Below the pieces are notes generated by a model, which was given only the letters and a program-made list of their open reading frames with translations, did not search any database and was not told the origin of the DNA. Shown one piece after another: positions 1 to 5,961 of a stretch of DNA of 6,108 nt. The stretch is from Deltaproteobacteria bacterium (GTDB lineage: Bacteria; Myxococcota_A; UBA9042; DTJE01), in contig JAADHL010000120.1 of assembly GCA_013151875.1 (NCBI GenBank), forward strand, positions 1 through 6,108. Direction: 5' to 3'. A program made the translations under genes and the position numbers. The stretch's first letter is position 1; the number at the start of each line of letters is the position of its first letter.

Positions 1-539
1 GCCTTGAGGAGCACGTCGGGCTGCACGTCGTATTCAACGTGGTCACTCAGGACCTTGGGGTCAAAGCCGACTTGCAGGCTGATCTCCGGCGCGCCGGCAA
101 TCGTGAACTTGTCCAGTATCAACGCGCCTGGCCCCATATTCTTGACCGCAAAGGGAATCTTGCCCTCCTGCCCCCCTGGGACGAATCCAAAGTCCAGCAG
201 TTCCGGCACCACCTTGACTTGTCCCGAAAGAGGTCCGGCCTCCTTTGCCAAATCGTGCGGAGGTTCAACGTCCGAGCCACCGATGTCCGCCACGGCGTCC
301 GGTTCATCGGTGTCCTTGGTCATCTGGTCCGTCATGGCTTCGACGGCATCTTCGCTTTCGCCCATGTCCGAATCCGGTTTGCCAATCTTGTCCTTGGGAA
401 CCACGATGTCCAGTCTGACGTCCTTGAGTCCCGAATCCGAATCAATCGGGCCGTCACTGGAGGAGCCGCACGACCATTGCATGCATGCCAGAATCAGCAC
501 TGGCCATGGCGCGTAACGACCAGATCGCTGTCCACTCAT
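1..539 (-). CDS. Putative lipoprotein with acidic linker and choice-of-anchor-D-like domain (partial, runs off left edge)
   Basis: The minus-strand frame from ATG at 539 stays open for 179 codons to the window edge, so the C-terminus is missing. Residues 1-24 look like a lipoprotein signal: Arg at 5 and 8, a hydrophobic stretch PVLILAC, then Cys19 and Cys24. Cys24, followed by GSSSDG, is the likelier lipidated residue from the serine-rich tail, but neither lipobox is canonical. Residues about 30-103 form an Asp/Glu/Pro/Ser-rich, low-complexity linker. From about residue 108 a beta-rich domain begins (PELLDFGFVPGG, then AVKNMGPGALIL). This resembles choice-of-anchor D / ASPM-SPD-2-Hydin Ig-like repeats of envelope proteins. 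A GGAGG lies 7 nt upstream of ATG 539; an in-frame ATG at 542 (spacing 4) is the alternative start. Role unknown, probably an envelope or surface protein. It is transcribed away from the inositol genes and is probably unrelated to them. Confidence 0.78.
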   Translation of the reverse strand, partial: MSGQRSGRYAPWPVLILACMQWSCGSSSDGPIDSDSGLKDVRLDIVVPKDKIGKPDSDMGESEDAVEAMTDQMTKDTDEPDAVADIGGSDVEPPHDLAKEAGPLSGQVKVVPELLDFGFVPGGQEGKIPFAVKNMGPGALILDKFTIAGAPEISLQVGFDPKVLSDHVEYDVQPDVLLK

Positions 540-826
540 CATTCAACCTCCGGTTTCCGGCCTCGATTAGCGTACATCATTCAAGGATTGCGTTCCATTC
601 ATCGGGGCCCCCACGTGCGGCAGTTGGAAAACTTGCGTCCAATTTATGGATAAAGATTCATCCAGTCCCGCGGCCACTGACACCCACGTTGCTGAACACG
701 CCGCCGAGAGCTCAAGCCGGGGCTGCGCGCGGCCTGGAGCCCCTTAGTTTGACCGCTCCCGACGTCCAGGCACGCTATTTGCTGTGAAACGCCCCGGCGT
801 CATTGGACTCTAACTGGTTTTTGGAC
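540..826. other. Non-coding gap between divergent lipoprotein and CDP-alcohol transferase genes
   Basis: This stretch of about 287 bases separates two outward-facing genes, so promoters for both should lie here. I see no convincing small gene: open frames that cross it have no ribosome site and no recognisable protein features. It contains the lipoprotein Shine-Dalgarno (GGAGG on the minus strand at about 547-551), an AT-rich patch at 641-658, a CACGTG palindrome at 612-617 and a weak inverted repeat at 719-724/738-743. None is strong enough to name an operator or terminator. Confidence 0.6.
624..654 (+). promoter_or_regulatory. Weak candidate promoter in AT-rich patch
   Basis: TTGGAA at 624-629 is followed by AT-rich DNA with TATGGA at 645-650 (15-bp spacer) or GATAAA at 649-654 (19-bp spacer). 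The patch stands out from its GC-rich surroundings and faces the CDP-alcohol transferase gene. Both spacers are off the 17-bp optimum and the leader would be about 170 nt, so this is only a candidate. Confidence 0.2.
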
Positions 827-1996
827 ATGGAATTCATCATCCTGCCCCCGGTAAACGGAGGCCCTTTCAAAAACGAACGCAATCTGCTTGGTCTTGGCCT
901 CGCCGAACGCGCCAGGCTGATGCTGGAAAAGGCCGGCGGAGTCGAGGCTGCCGACCTGAGCGGCGATTCCGACCTCGTACTGTATCCCGGCGAACTGGTC
1001 GGCCCACCTATCCTCGGCAACGAGATCGCCTCATTTCACCAGAATTCGACGGAGATCACCGCATTGAGGCCGCGCTCCCACGGAAGGCCTGTCATTGTGG
1101 TCGGCAGCGAGGTCAGATCGGGCCTGGCTTCGGCGGCCGGCTCCGCGGAAAAGGCATACAACATGGCTCAGGACCACACCATAAGGTGGGTCGATCTGAA
1201 AAGACCGTCCATCCCGGTCACGGATAAGGCCAGTTGGAAAAAGGCCCGCCGCATGCTGCTCAGTTCACTGCGCAAACGGGTGGACGGCCTGATCTCGCGC
1301 ACGGTCAACAGGCCCATATCGATCGCGATATCCGGGATACTGGCCAAGACGCCCATCACGCCCAATATGCTGTCGCTGATCACATTCGTCACCGCCCTCG
1401 CCGCATCTGCGGCGATGGCTACTTCCAACTTCCTGGCAGGGGGCCTGCTGCTCCAGTTTTCATCCATTCTCGACGGCTGCGACGGGGAAGTCGCCAGACT
1501 GAAGTACCAGTCTTCTCGCCTCGGGGCCTGGCTCGACACCGTTCTGGACGACGTTTCGACGGTGATCTTCGCATTGGCGATGGGTTACGGCCTTTACAAC
1601 TATTTCGGCGGATCTACCGGCCAGTTGTTCCTGGGTCTCTGCCTGGTCGCGGTCCTGCTGACCCTTCCCGCCTACTGGGTCACCTATTCCAGGTTGATAG
1701 TCAACGGAACGACCGACAGCGGCGGGGTCAGTTTCAGCAAGTCACCGGATGCGTCATGGTTCAGGAATTTCCTGGTGGTCTATCTTCAGCCCATCGCCAA
1801 AAGGGACGGCTATATATTCCTGTTCATGCTGCTGTGCGCCGCCGGCCTGCCCTGGATGGTTGCGGTGATGTACTTCGTCGGCGCCACGCTTACGGCGCTG
1901 ACCATCATCACGGATCGCAGCCCCTCCAATTCCCGCTACGATATCACCGGCTCGCATCCCAATATCGTCACCACCGCCGAGATCCGAACCAGATAG
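827..1996 (+). CDS. CDP-alcohol phosphatidyltransferase family membrane protein with degenerate N-terminal domain (inositol-phosphate transferase/DIPPS-like)
   Basis: Residues 216-241 carry the full CDP-alcohol phosphotransferase signature: D216, D219-G220, A223-R224, G233, D237 and D241, with exact family spacing. These acidic residues bind the metals and the CDP group. Hydrophobic stretches at about 181-215, 243-260, 266-289 and 327-361 fit a multi-pass inner-membrane enzyme. The segment just before (DGLISRTVNRPIS, then TPITPN) and KRDGYIFLF after it recall the transferase half of bifunctional IPCT-DIPPS proteins, from memory of that family. Residues 1 to about 125 are soluble and contain LLGLGLAERARLMLEKAG. 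This looks like a nucleotidyltransferase fold that has lost the Gly-rich LAAGxGxR motif, so it is probably not catalytic. Predicted role: transfer of an inositol-phosphate-type alcohol to or from a CDP-activated donor; the lipid or soluble product is undecided. The start is uncertain: ATG 827 is chosen, TTG at 803 and 821 are possible, and none has a clear ribosome site. Length is 389 aa. Confidence 0.88.
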   Translation: MEFIILPPVNGGPFKNERNLLGLGLAERARLMLEKAGGVEAADLSGDSDLVLYPGELVGPPILGNEIASFHQNSTEITALRPRSHGRPVIVVGSEVRSGLASAAGSAEKAYNMAQDHTIRWVDLKRPSIPVTDKASWKKARRMLLSSLRKRVDGLISRTVNRPISIAISGILAKTPITPNMLSLITFVTALAASAAMATSNFLAGGLLLQFSSILDGCDGEVARLKYQSSRLGAWLDTVLDDVSTVIFALAMGYGLYNYFGGSTGQLFLGLCLVAVLLTLPAYWVTYSRLIVNGTTDSGGVSFSKSPDASWFRNFLVVYLQPIAKRDGYIFLFMLLCAAGLPWMVAVMYFVGATLTALTIITDRSPSNSRYDITGSHPNIVTTAEIRTR

Positions 1997-2001
1997 ATGA
2001 A

Positions 2002-2018
2002 GATCGGGGGCGTCGATC
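2002..2018. terminator. Weak hairpin in convergent gap, possible bidirectional terminator
   Basis: GATCG at 2002-2006 pairs with CGATC at 2014-2018 across a 7-base loop. It is followed on the plus strand by a T-rich run at 2022-2032. It lies in the 49-base gap between two convergent stop codons, where a terminator is expected. The five-pair stem is short and the T run is interrupted, so confidence is low. Confidence 0.25.
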
Positions 2019-2045
2019 CCATATTTCGTTTTACATGAATTTCGG

Positions 2046-3005
2046 TCAGATACGGTCGTGCCGCTTCATCCAGTCGAACTGCATGCGCAGGCCGTCGATC
2101 AGCGAAACCTCGGGCTCATAGCCAAGGTCGTCTCGTGAACGCCGCAGGTCGGCAAAGGTCATGTCCACGTCACCAGGCTGCGAGGGCAGTCGATCAATGA
2201 CAGCCTCGCACCCGGTTACTTCCTCGACCGCGCCTATGAGCCCCGCCAGGGTAACGGGGCTGGATCCGCCGAGATTGTAGACCCTAAAGCCATCATCGAG
2301 CCCCATGGCAGCCATCACACCGTCGACGATGTCCGTAATGAACGTGTAGTCGCGACTGCTGGTCCCGTCGCCGTAGACGGGTATGGCCTGTTTGCGGGCC
2401 ACACGCCTGAGGAACCTGTATATGGCCAGGTCCGGTCTTTGCCGGGGGCCATAGACCGTAAAGAACCTCAGGCAGGTCAGGGGAATCCGGTTCAGATGGG
2501 ACCATGCGTGACACAGCAGTTCGCCGGCTTTTTTCGTGGCGGCATAGGGGCTGATCGGTTGATCGACCCTGGCCTCCTCTGAAAACGGGATGGCGCGTGT
2601 GTTTCCATAAACGCTCGAACTGGACGCGAACACGAATCGACGCACCCCGCCGGCCGCGGCTGCCTCCAGGACATTCATGGTGCCGTCGATGTTGGTCCGG
2701 ACGTAACCCCTGGGGTCCTCGATGCTGGGGCGCACTCCGGCCCGCGCTGCAAGATGCACCACAACCCCGGGAGAGTGGGCCTCGAAGGCCCGACAGACGG
2801 CATCGACGTCGCATACGTCGGCTTCGACCAGTTCAAAGGAGTCCTTGCCGGCCAGGGCCGCCAGGTTTTCCCGCTTCATGGACGGGTCGTAGAAGTCATG
2901 AAAGTTATCGAGGCCCACGACGCGATCACCGGCCGCCACGAGCCTCTCGCAGACATGGGAGCCGATGAATCCCGCGGCCCCGGTGACCAGGACGGTCCTG
3001 GACAT
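2046..3005 (-). CDS. NAD-dependent sugar-nucleotide epimerase (extended SDR; UDP-glucuronate/UDP-glucose 4-epimerase-like)
   Basis: This 319-residue protein has the normal length and motif order of extended short-chain dehydrogenases. TGAAGFIG at 8-15 is the Rossmann NAD-binding loop, the SSSSVYG segment at 128-134 holds the catalytic Ser/Thr region, and YAATK at 154-158 is the YxxxK pair. FFTVYGPRQRPD at 181-192 and YGDGTSSRDYT at 211-221 form the sugar-nucleotide site. DNFHDFYDPSMKRENL near the N-terminus and DMTFAD with LGYEP near the C-terminus resemble UDP-glucuronate 4-epimerases, but substrate cannot be fixed from sequence; a UDP-glucose 4-epimerase or 4,6-dehydratase relative remains possible. 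It is cytoplasmic. ATG 3005 is chosen: it begins one base after the inositol-phosphate synthase stop, with GAGGG 5 nt upstream. An ATG at 3029 would add eight residues (MGISTRDD) ahead of the Rossmann strand and is less likely. Operon placement suggests it makes a sugar donor used with the inositol product. Confidence 0.92.
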   Translation of the reverse strand: MSRTVLVTGAAGFIGSHVCERLVAAGDRVVGLDNFHDFYDPSMKRENLAALAGKDSFELVEADVCDVDAVCRAFEAHSPGVVVHLAARAGVRPSIEDPRGYVRTNIDGTMNVLEAAAAGGVRRFVFASSSSVYGNTRAIPFSEEARVDQPISPYAATKKAGELLCHAWSHLNRIPLTCLRFFTVYGPRQRPDLAIYRFLRRVARKQAIPVYGDGTSSRDYTFITDIVDGVMAAMGLDDGFRVYNLGGSSPVTLAGLIGAVEEVTGCEAVIDRLPSQPGDVDMTFADLRRSRDDLGYEPEVSLIDGLRMQFDWMKRHDRI

Positions 3006-3006
3006 G

Positions 3007-4335
3007 TCATCCCTCGTCGAAATACCCATAGTACTCGACGCCCAGGTGGGTGATGAGGTCCTCTCCCATAAGGTACCGGAGGGTGTTCTTCAGCTTGGTG
3101 AGCTGGATGAAAAGGTCGTGTTCGGGGTTCAGGCCGGGCGCCGCGATAGGGCTCTTGAAATAGAACGACAGCCATTCCTGGATGCCGCCCATTCCGGCAC
3201 GCGCGGCCAGGTCGGTCAACAACACGAGGTCCAGGGCCACGGGGGCCGCCAGGATCGAGTCCCTGCACAGAAAATCGATCTTGATCTGCATCTTGTATCC
3301 CAGCCAGCCGAAGATATCGATGTTGTCCCAGCCTTCCTTGTTGTCGCCACGGGGCGGATAGTAGTTTATCCGCACCTTGTGCGTGTAATCTCCGTACAGG
3401 TCCGGGTACACGTCGGGTTGCAGGATCGTGTCCAACACGGACAGCTTGCTCTCCTCCTTGGTCTTGAACGAGCCAGGATCGTCCAGCACCTCCCCGTCCC
3501 TGTTTCCCAGGATGTTGGTCGAAAACCAGCCGTTGAGCCCCAGCAACCGGGCCTTGAATCCCGGCGCCAGGATGGTCTTCATCAATGTCTGGCCGGTCTT
3601 GAAATCCTTGCCCATGATGGGCACCTTCGTGCGCGCGGACCATTCGCGCATGAAAGGCACCTCCACCGTGAGGTTGGGGGCGCCGTTGATGAAGGGCGTT
3701 CCCGTCTTGAGGGCGGCGTAGGCGTAGATCATGCTGGGGGGAATGTCGGGGTCGTCGGCCTTGAGACCGGCCTCGAAGCTGTCCAGAGTTGCGTGAACCG
3801 GTTTTTCCTCCATGAAGACCTCGGTGCTGGCGCACCAGATGACAACCATCCGCTCACAGGAGTTTTCGGCCTTGAATCTTTCGATGTCGTCGACCAGTTG
3901 GCGCGCCAGCTCCCACCTGTCGGCGCCGGACTTGACGTTCGGCCCGTCCAGTTTCTTTACGTATTCCCGCTTGAACACGGCCTTCATGGGTTTCAATGCC
4001 TCAAGTTCCTCCTTGACCGCGTCCACGTGCTCGTTGCTGAGCACGGCCGCCTTCTTAGCGGCCTGATAGGCGTTGTCCCCGAATATGTCCCACCCCCCGA
4101 ACACCAGGGAGTCCAGGTCGGCAAGGGGCACGAATTCCTTGATCAGTGGGTGCCTGCCCTCCGTTCTCTTGCCCAACCTGATGGTGCCCATCTGGGTCAA
4201 TGATCCGATGGGTTTGGCCAGCCCCTTTCTGACCAGATGCGTCCCGGCGACAAGCGTGGTGCCCACCGCGCCCAGCCCCACAATCAGAACCCCGACATTT
4301 CCATTGGCGTCCGCGATTTTCTTTGCCTGTGACAT
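3007..4335 (-). CDS. ino1: Inositol-3-phosphate synthase (myo-inositol-1-phosphate synthase, bacterial type)
   Basis: It converts D-glucose 6-phosphate to 1D-myo-inositol 3-phosphate by an NAD-dependent oxidation, intramolecular aldol closure and reduction, in the cytoplasm. The 442-residue protein is full length for the family. LIVGLGAVGTT at 17-27 is the NAD-binding loop. GKDFKTGQT at 242-250 corresponds to the conserved DDFKSGQT-type segment with an active-site lysine. NGWFSTNILGNRDG at 268-281 matches the NxLGNxDG motif, and DFLCRDSILAAPVALDL at 354-370 matches the 'EDSLLATPLILDL'-type segment. ATG 4335 has AAGGAG at 4340-4345, 4 nt upstream. It is the first gene of a minus-strand pair with the epimerase and is divergent from the HAD gene, so the 233-base region between probably controls both units. 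It sets the locus theme: de novo inositol supply. Identity is secure; the destination of the inositol is not. Confidence 0.95.
   Translation of the reverse strand: MSQAKKIADANGNVGVLIVGLGAVGTTLVAGTHLVRKGLAKPIGSLTQMGTIRLGKRTEGRHPLIKEFVPLADLDSLVFGGWDIFGDNAYQAAKKAAVLSNEHVDAVKEELEALKPMKAVFKREYVKKLDGPNVKSGADRWELARQLVDDIERFKAENSCERMVVIWCASTEVFMEEKPVHATLDSFEAGLKADDPDIPPSMIYAYAALKTGTPFINGAPNLTVEVPFMREWSARTKVPIMGKDFKTGQTLMKTILAPGFKARLLGLNGWFSTNILGNRDGEVLDDPGSFKTKEESKLSVLDTILQPDVYPDLYGDYTHKVRINYYPPRGDNKEGWDNIDIFGWLGYKMQIKIDFLCRDSILAAPVALDLVLLTDLAARAGMGGIQEWLSFYFKSPIAAPGLNPEHDLFIQLTKLKNTLRYLMGEDLITHLGVEYYGYFDEG
3011..3015 (-). promoter_or_regulatory. Ribosome binding site of epimerase, inside the synthase 3' end
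   Basis: GAGGG on the minus strand is placed 5 nt before ATG 3005 and overlaps the last sense codons of the upstream gene. The stop TGA and the next ATG are separated by one base (TGACATG), so translation is probably coupled. This decides the epimerase start. Confidence 0.6.
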
Positions 4336-4339
4336 GAGT

Positions 4340-4345
4340 CTCCTT
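4340..4345 (-). promoter_or_regulatory. Ribosome binding site of inositol-phosphate synthase
   Basis: AAGGAG on the minus strand lies 4 nt before ATG 4335, a near-perfect Shine-Dalgarno, and confirms the start codon. Confidence 0.75.
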
Positions 4346-4410
4346 CCCTTCTACAATCCGTTTTTCCAGGCGGATAAGTAGCAAGGATCGGGCCGGAAGG
4401 CAAATTGGGA

Positions 4411-4426
4411 AGTCGATGAGTCGATG
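4411..4426. repeat. 8-bp tandem duplication AGTCGATG x2
   Basis: Two perfect head-to-tail copies, 4411-4418 and 4419-4426, followed by a looser GTTGATGG at 4433-4440. It sits mid-way in the divergent promoter region and could be a regulator site or a chance slippage product. Confidence 0.5.
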
Positions 4427-4464
4427 ACAATGGTTGATGGTATCTGATTGACGCTCGTCTGATC

Positions 4465-4500
4465 GATTGTTTGGGCACGGATTGTTTGGCCCTGGATTTG
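4465..4500 (+). repeat. 15-bp-period direct repeat GATTGTTTGG, candidate operator/activator site
   Basis: GATTGTTTGG occurs exactly at 4465-4474 and 4480-4489, and a third partial unit, GATTTG, begins at 4495 in the same 15-base register. The array ends by overlapping the TTGACA -35 box. Direct repeats in this position commonly serve as regulator binding sites; the regulator is unknown. Confidence 0.5.
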
Positions 4501-4526
4501 ACATCCTCACGCACGCCCTCTATTTT
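4498..4526 (+). promoter_or_regulatory. Sigma70-type promoter for HAD-nucleotidyltransferase-ROK operon
   Basis: A perfect TTGACA at 4498-4503 and TATTTT at 4521-4526 (4 of 6 to consensus) are separated by exactly 17 bp. Transcription would begin near 4533 and give a leader of about 36 nt to ATG 4569. This also argues against the longer possible start at 4467, which lies upstream of the promoter. Confidence 0.6.
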
Positions 4527-4568
4527 CCGTGGCACGGTTCCTGCGGGATCACACACGTCTTTCACGGG

Positions 4569-5216
4569 ATGCAGGTTTTGACGAACAAACGGGCCATCGT
4601 CCTGGACTTCGACGGCACCCTGGTCGATACCATGGACGGTTTTGCGGATGTCGCGGCTGGGGTCATTCACCGCCGCTTCGGCAAAGAAACCGAGTGGGCG
4701 CGCAGTGAGTATCTGAGGACGTCCGGCATCCCTTTCAGACAGCAACTGGAGGTCATGTTCCCGGACGATCCCCGCAATGACGACGCATCCGACGAATTCG
4801 AGCAGGGCAAACTGCATGGTTTCTTTTCAGAGACGTTCTCGGACGAGACGGTCGATACAATCGGACGCCTCAGGGCGCGCGGCTATCTGGTCATCGTATC
4901 GTCCAACAACTTCCAGGAACTGGTTGACCGCTTTGTGGAAAGGGCCGACGGGGTCAGCTTCGACCTCGTGCTGGGCGCGCGTGAAAACTTCTTCAAGGGT
5001 CCGGATCATTTCAATCACATCCTGGAAGTAATGAAGGTAAACAGGAATCAGATGGTGTTCGTGGGGGACTCCCTCAAGGATGCCGAGCGGGCCGTTTCGT
5101 CTGGGGTCGATTTCGTGGGAAAACTGGGAACATTCACGCGCAGGGATTTCGAAAGCAGTTTCCCCGGGGTCAGGACGATAGGTGCAATCAGTCAACTAAC
5201 CGGGTTATTCAAATGA
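4569..5216 (+). CDS. HAD-superfamily phosphatase (phosphoglycolate-phosphatase-like)
   Basis: All four HAD motifs are present in this 215-residue protein. Motif I is LDFDGTLVD with D13 (nucleophile) and D15; motif II is VIVSSNN with Ser111; motif III is likely K143 in ENFFKGPD; motif IV is FVGDSLKDAE with D167 and D171. Residues about 20-90 form the alpha-helical cap of subclass IA. It should be a soluble phosphomonoesterase. In this setting the substrate may be an inositol phosphate, or the phosphate left on an inositol lipid or di-inositol phosphate after the transferase step, but the sequence does not show this. ATG 4569 is chosen because it lies downstream of the promoter and just before the first beta strand; the ribosome site is weak, and TTG 4578 is possible. 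An in-frame TTG at 4467 would add about 34 unlike residues. The stop overlaps the next start (ATGA). Confidence 0.9.
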   Translation: MQVLTNKRAIVLDFDGTLVDTMDGFADVAAGVIHRRFGKETEWARSEYLRTSGIPFRQQLEVMFPDDPRNDDASDEFEQGKLHGFFSETFSDETVDTIGRLRARGYLVIVSSNNFQELVDRFVERADGVSFDLVLGARENFFKGPDHFNHILEVMKVNRNQMVFVGDSLKDAERAVSSGVDFVGKLGTFTRRDFESSFPGVRTIGAISQLTGLFK

Positions 5217-5572
5217 AACCGAAAAACGTGGTCATCCTGGCGGCCGGCATGGGTGTCCGCCTGCGGCCCATCACCGAAAGGATTCCAAAGGCCCTTGTCT
5301 CGTGCGCTGGATGGCCTTTGTTGTCCTATGCCCTCGAGTTCGCGAAAAGGGCGGTCGTCGAGGACGGTCGGATCGTGGTGGTGACTGGGTTTCAGGCCGA
5401 ACGGGTGGTCGCTTTTCTGGACGAAGAGGCGCCTGGCGTCATCGTCGCCCACAATCCCGAGTATGAAAAGGCCAACCTGATCTCGGTGGCCGCCGGTCTT
5501 GAACGGGTCGAGGACGACTTCCTGCTGATGAACGTGGACCACGTCTATCCCTTGCCTTTGCTGAACGCCTGA
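5213..5572 (+). CDS. Nucleotidyltransferase (IPCT/LicC-like), N-terminal part, ended early by frameshift
   Basis: This is the N-terminal half of an NTP-transferase. LAAGMGVRLRP at 9-19 is the nucleotide-binding loop and K26 (in RIPKAL) the conserved lysine. NPEYEKANLISV at 81-92 matches the family's substrate loop, and NVDHVY at 107-112 supplies a metal-binding aspartate (D109). Such enzymes couple a sugar or alcohol phosphate to CTP or another NTP and release pyrophosphate. Beside inositol-phosphate synthase, CTP:inositol-phosphate cytidylyltransferase (IPCT) is the attractive reading; phosphocholine cytidylyltransferase (LicC-like) is an alternative. The frame stops at TGA 5570-5572 after 119 residues, about half the usual length, and the rest continues in another frame to 5958. 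The start overlaps the HAD stop as ATGA with no strong ribosome site, implying translational coupling. Confidence 0.85.
   Translation: MKPKNVVILAAGMGVRLRPITERIPKALVSCAGWPLLSYALEFAKRAVVEDGRIVVVTGFQAERVVAFLDEEAPGVIVAHNPEYEKANLISVAAGLERVEDDFLLMNVDHVYPLPLLNA
5551..5569 (+). other. Frameshift junction in nucleotidyltransferase gene
   Basis: The first half reads ...DHVYPLPLLNA-stop, while the frame one base back reads ...FAERLTDAGGDVVAAVD, which continues the fold sensibly. Adding one T to the TTT at 5557-5559 joins them as ...DHVYPLPFAERLTDAGG and makes 5213-5958 a single 248-residue frame. The break is thus best explained by a single lost base, either real or a sequencing error. No canonical X-XXY-YYZ slippery heptamer is present. 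Confidence 0.75.
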
Positions 5573-5601
5573 CCGACGCTGGGGGGGACGTCGTCGCCGC
5601 G

Positions 5602-5958
5602 GTGGACACCGACCGTGACCTGCAGGATGACGACATGAAGGTGAGGTCCGACGGTGCTGGGCGCGTGCTGGGAATATCCAAGCAACTCTCTGATTTCGAT
5701 ATGGGATATATAGGTATGACCCTCGTCAACCCATCGGGCCTGGACGCCTATCATCGTTCGTTCCAGGCCGCCAGGGCCGCGCACGGCGACTCTGCCGTTG
5801 CGGAGGATGTGCTTCAGGCGCTTGCCGACAATCACACTCCGGCCGTCACCTGCGATCTTTCGGGGTTGTCATGGCTCGAAGTGGACACACCCGACGACCT
5901 CGGCGACGCCGAAGAATTCCTCATGGACAACCCGGACATGCTGAACAGGGGCTTCTAG
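5602..5958 (+). CDS. Nucleotidyltransferase, C-terminal part of the frameshifted gene
   Basis: This frame carries the second half of the same NTP-transferase. VDTDRD with DDMKV is the strand-and-loop after the first metal site, GISKQLSDFDMGYIGM is the conserved lysine/substrate-side segment, and WLEVDTPDDLGDAEEF is the C-terminal metal-binding aspartate motif typical of these enzymes. The homologous reading begins upstream, near 5560, in this frame; GTG 5602 is only the first usable start codon in it and has no ribosome site. It is therefore unlikely to be an independent gene. If the frame break is real, the enzyme is probably inactive unless translation shifts. The stop lies 3 nt before the ROK kinase start, so the operon continues. 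Confidence 0.8.
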   Translation: MDTDRDLQDDDMKVRSDGAGRVLGISKQLSDFDMGYIGMTLVNPSGLDAYHRSFQAARAAHGDSAVAEDVLQALADNHTPAVTCDLSGLSWLEVDTPDDLGDAEEFLMDNPDMLNRGF

Positions 5959-5961
5959 GCA

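Larger units (their letters stand above)
4336..4568. other. Divergent regulatory region between synthase and HAD phosphatase
   Basis: This 233-base gap separates oppositely transcribed operons. It contains the synthase ribosome site, an 8-bp tandem duplication AGTCGATG (4411-4426), a 15-bp-period direct repeat (4465-4500) and a good plus-strand promoter (4498-4526). I found no clear minus-strand promoter; TTGTCA or TTGCCT boxes exist there but with poor -10 partners. No small gene is supported. Confidence 0.7.

Noticed and set aside
604..617. GGGGCCCC and CACGTG palindromes as operators
   Set aside because: Single short palindromes in GC-rich DNA are expected by chance; no repeat or promoter context supports them.
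39..653. Plus-strand frames across 4-787 as possible genes
   Set aside because: They run antisense to the lipoprotein and through its ribosome site; their composition is that of shadow frames. The lipoprotein has a signal sequence, a linker and a GGAGG.
719..743. GGGGCT/AGCCCC inverted repeat as a terminator
   Set aside because: Six-pair stem with a 13-base loop and no real T tract, and no gene ends nearby on either strand.
1234..2121. 295-codon plus-strand frame overlapping the CDP-alcohol transferase
   Set aside because: Arg/His/Gly-rich out-of-frame product, with no motifs; the transferase frame carries the exact catalytic signature.
2965..4203. Long plus-strand open frame (412 codons) opposite the inositol-phosphate synthase
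   Set aside because: It is antisense to a gene with clear family motifs, shows no domain signature or ribosome site, and is a product of high GC third positions.
4467..4568. Longer HAD phosphatase with start at TTG 4467
   Set aside because: The added residues do not look like a HAD N-terminus, and the best promoter (4498-4526) would lie inside the coding region.
5551..5569. Programmed -1 ribosomal frameshift in the nucleotidyltransferase
   Set aside because: The direction fits, but there is no canonical slippery heptamer and I see no clear downstream stem-loop; a lost base is simpler.
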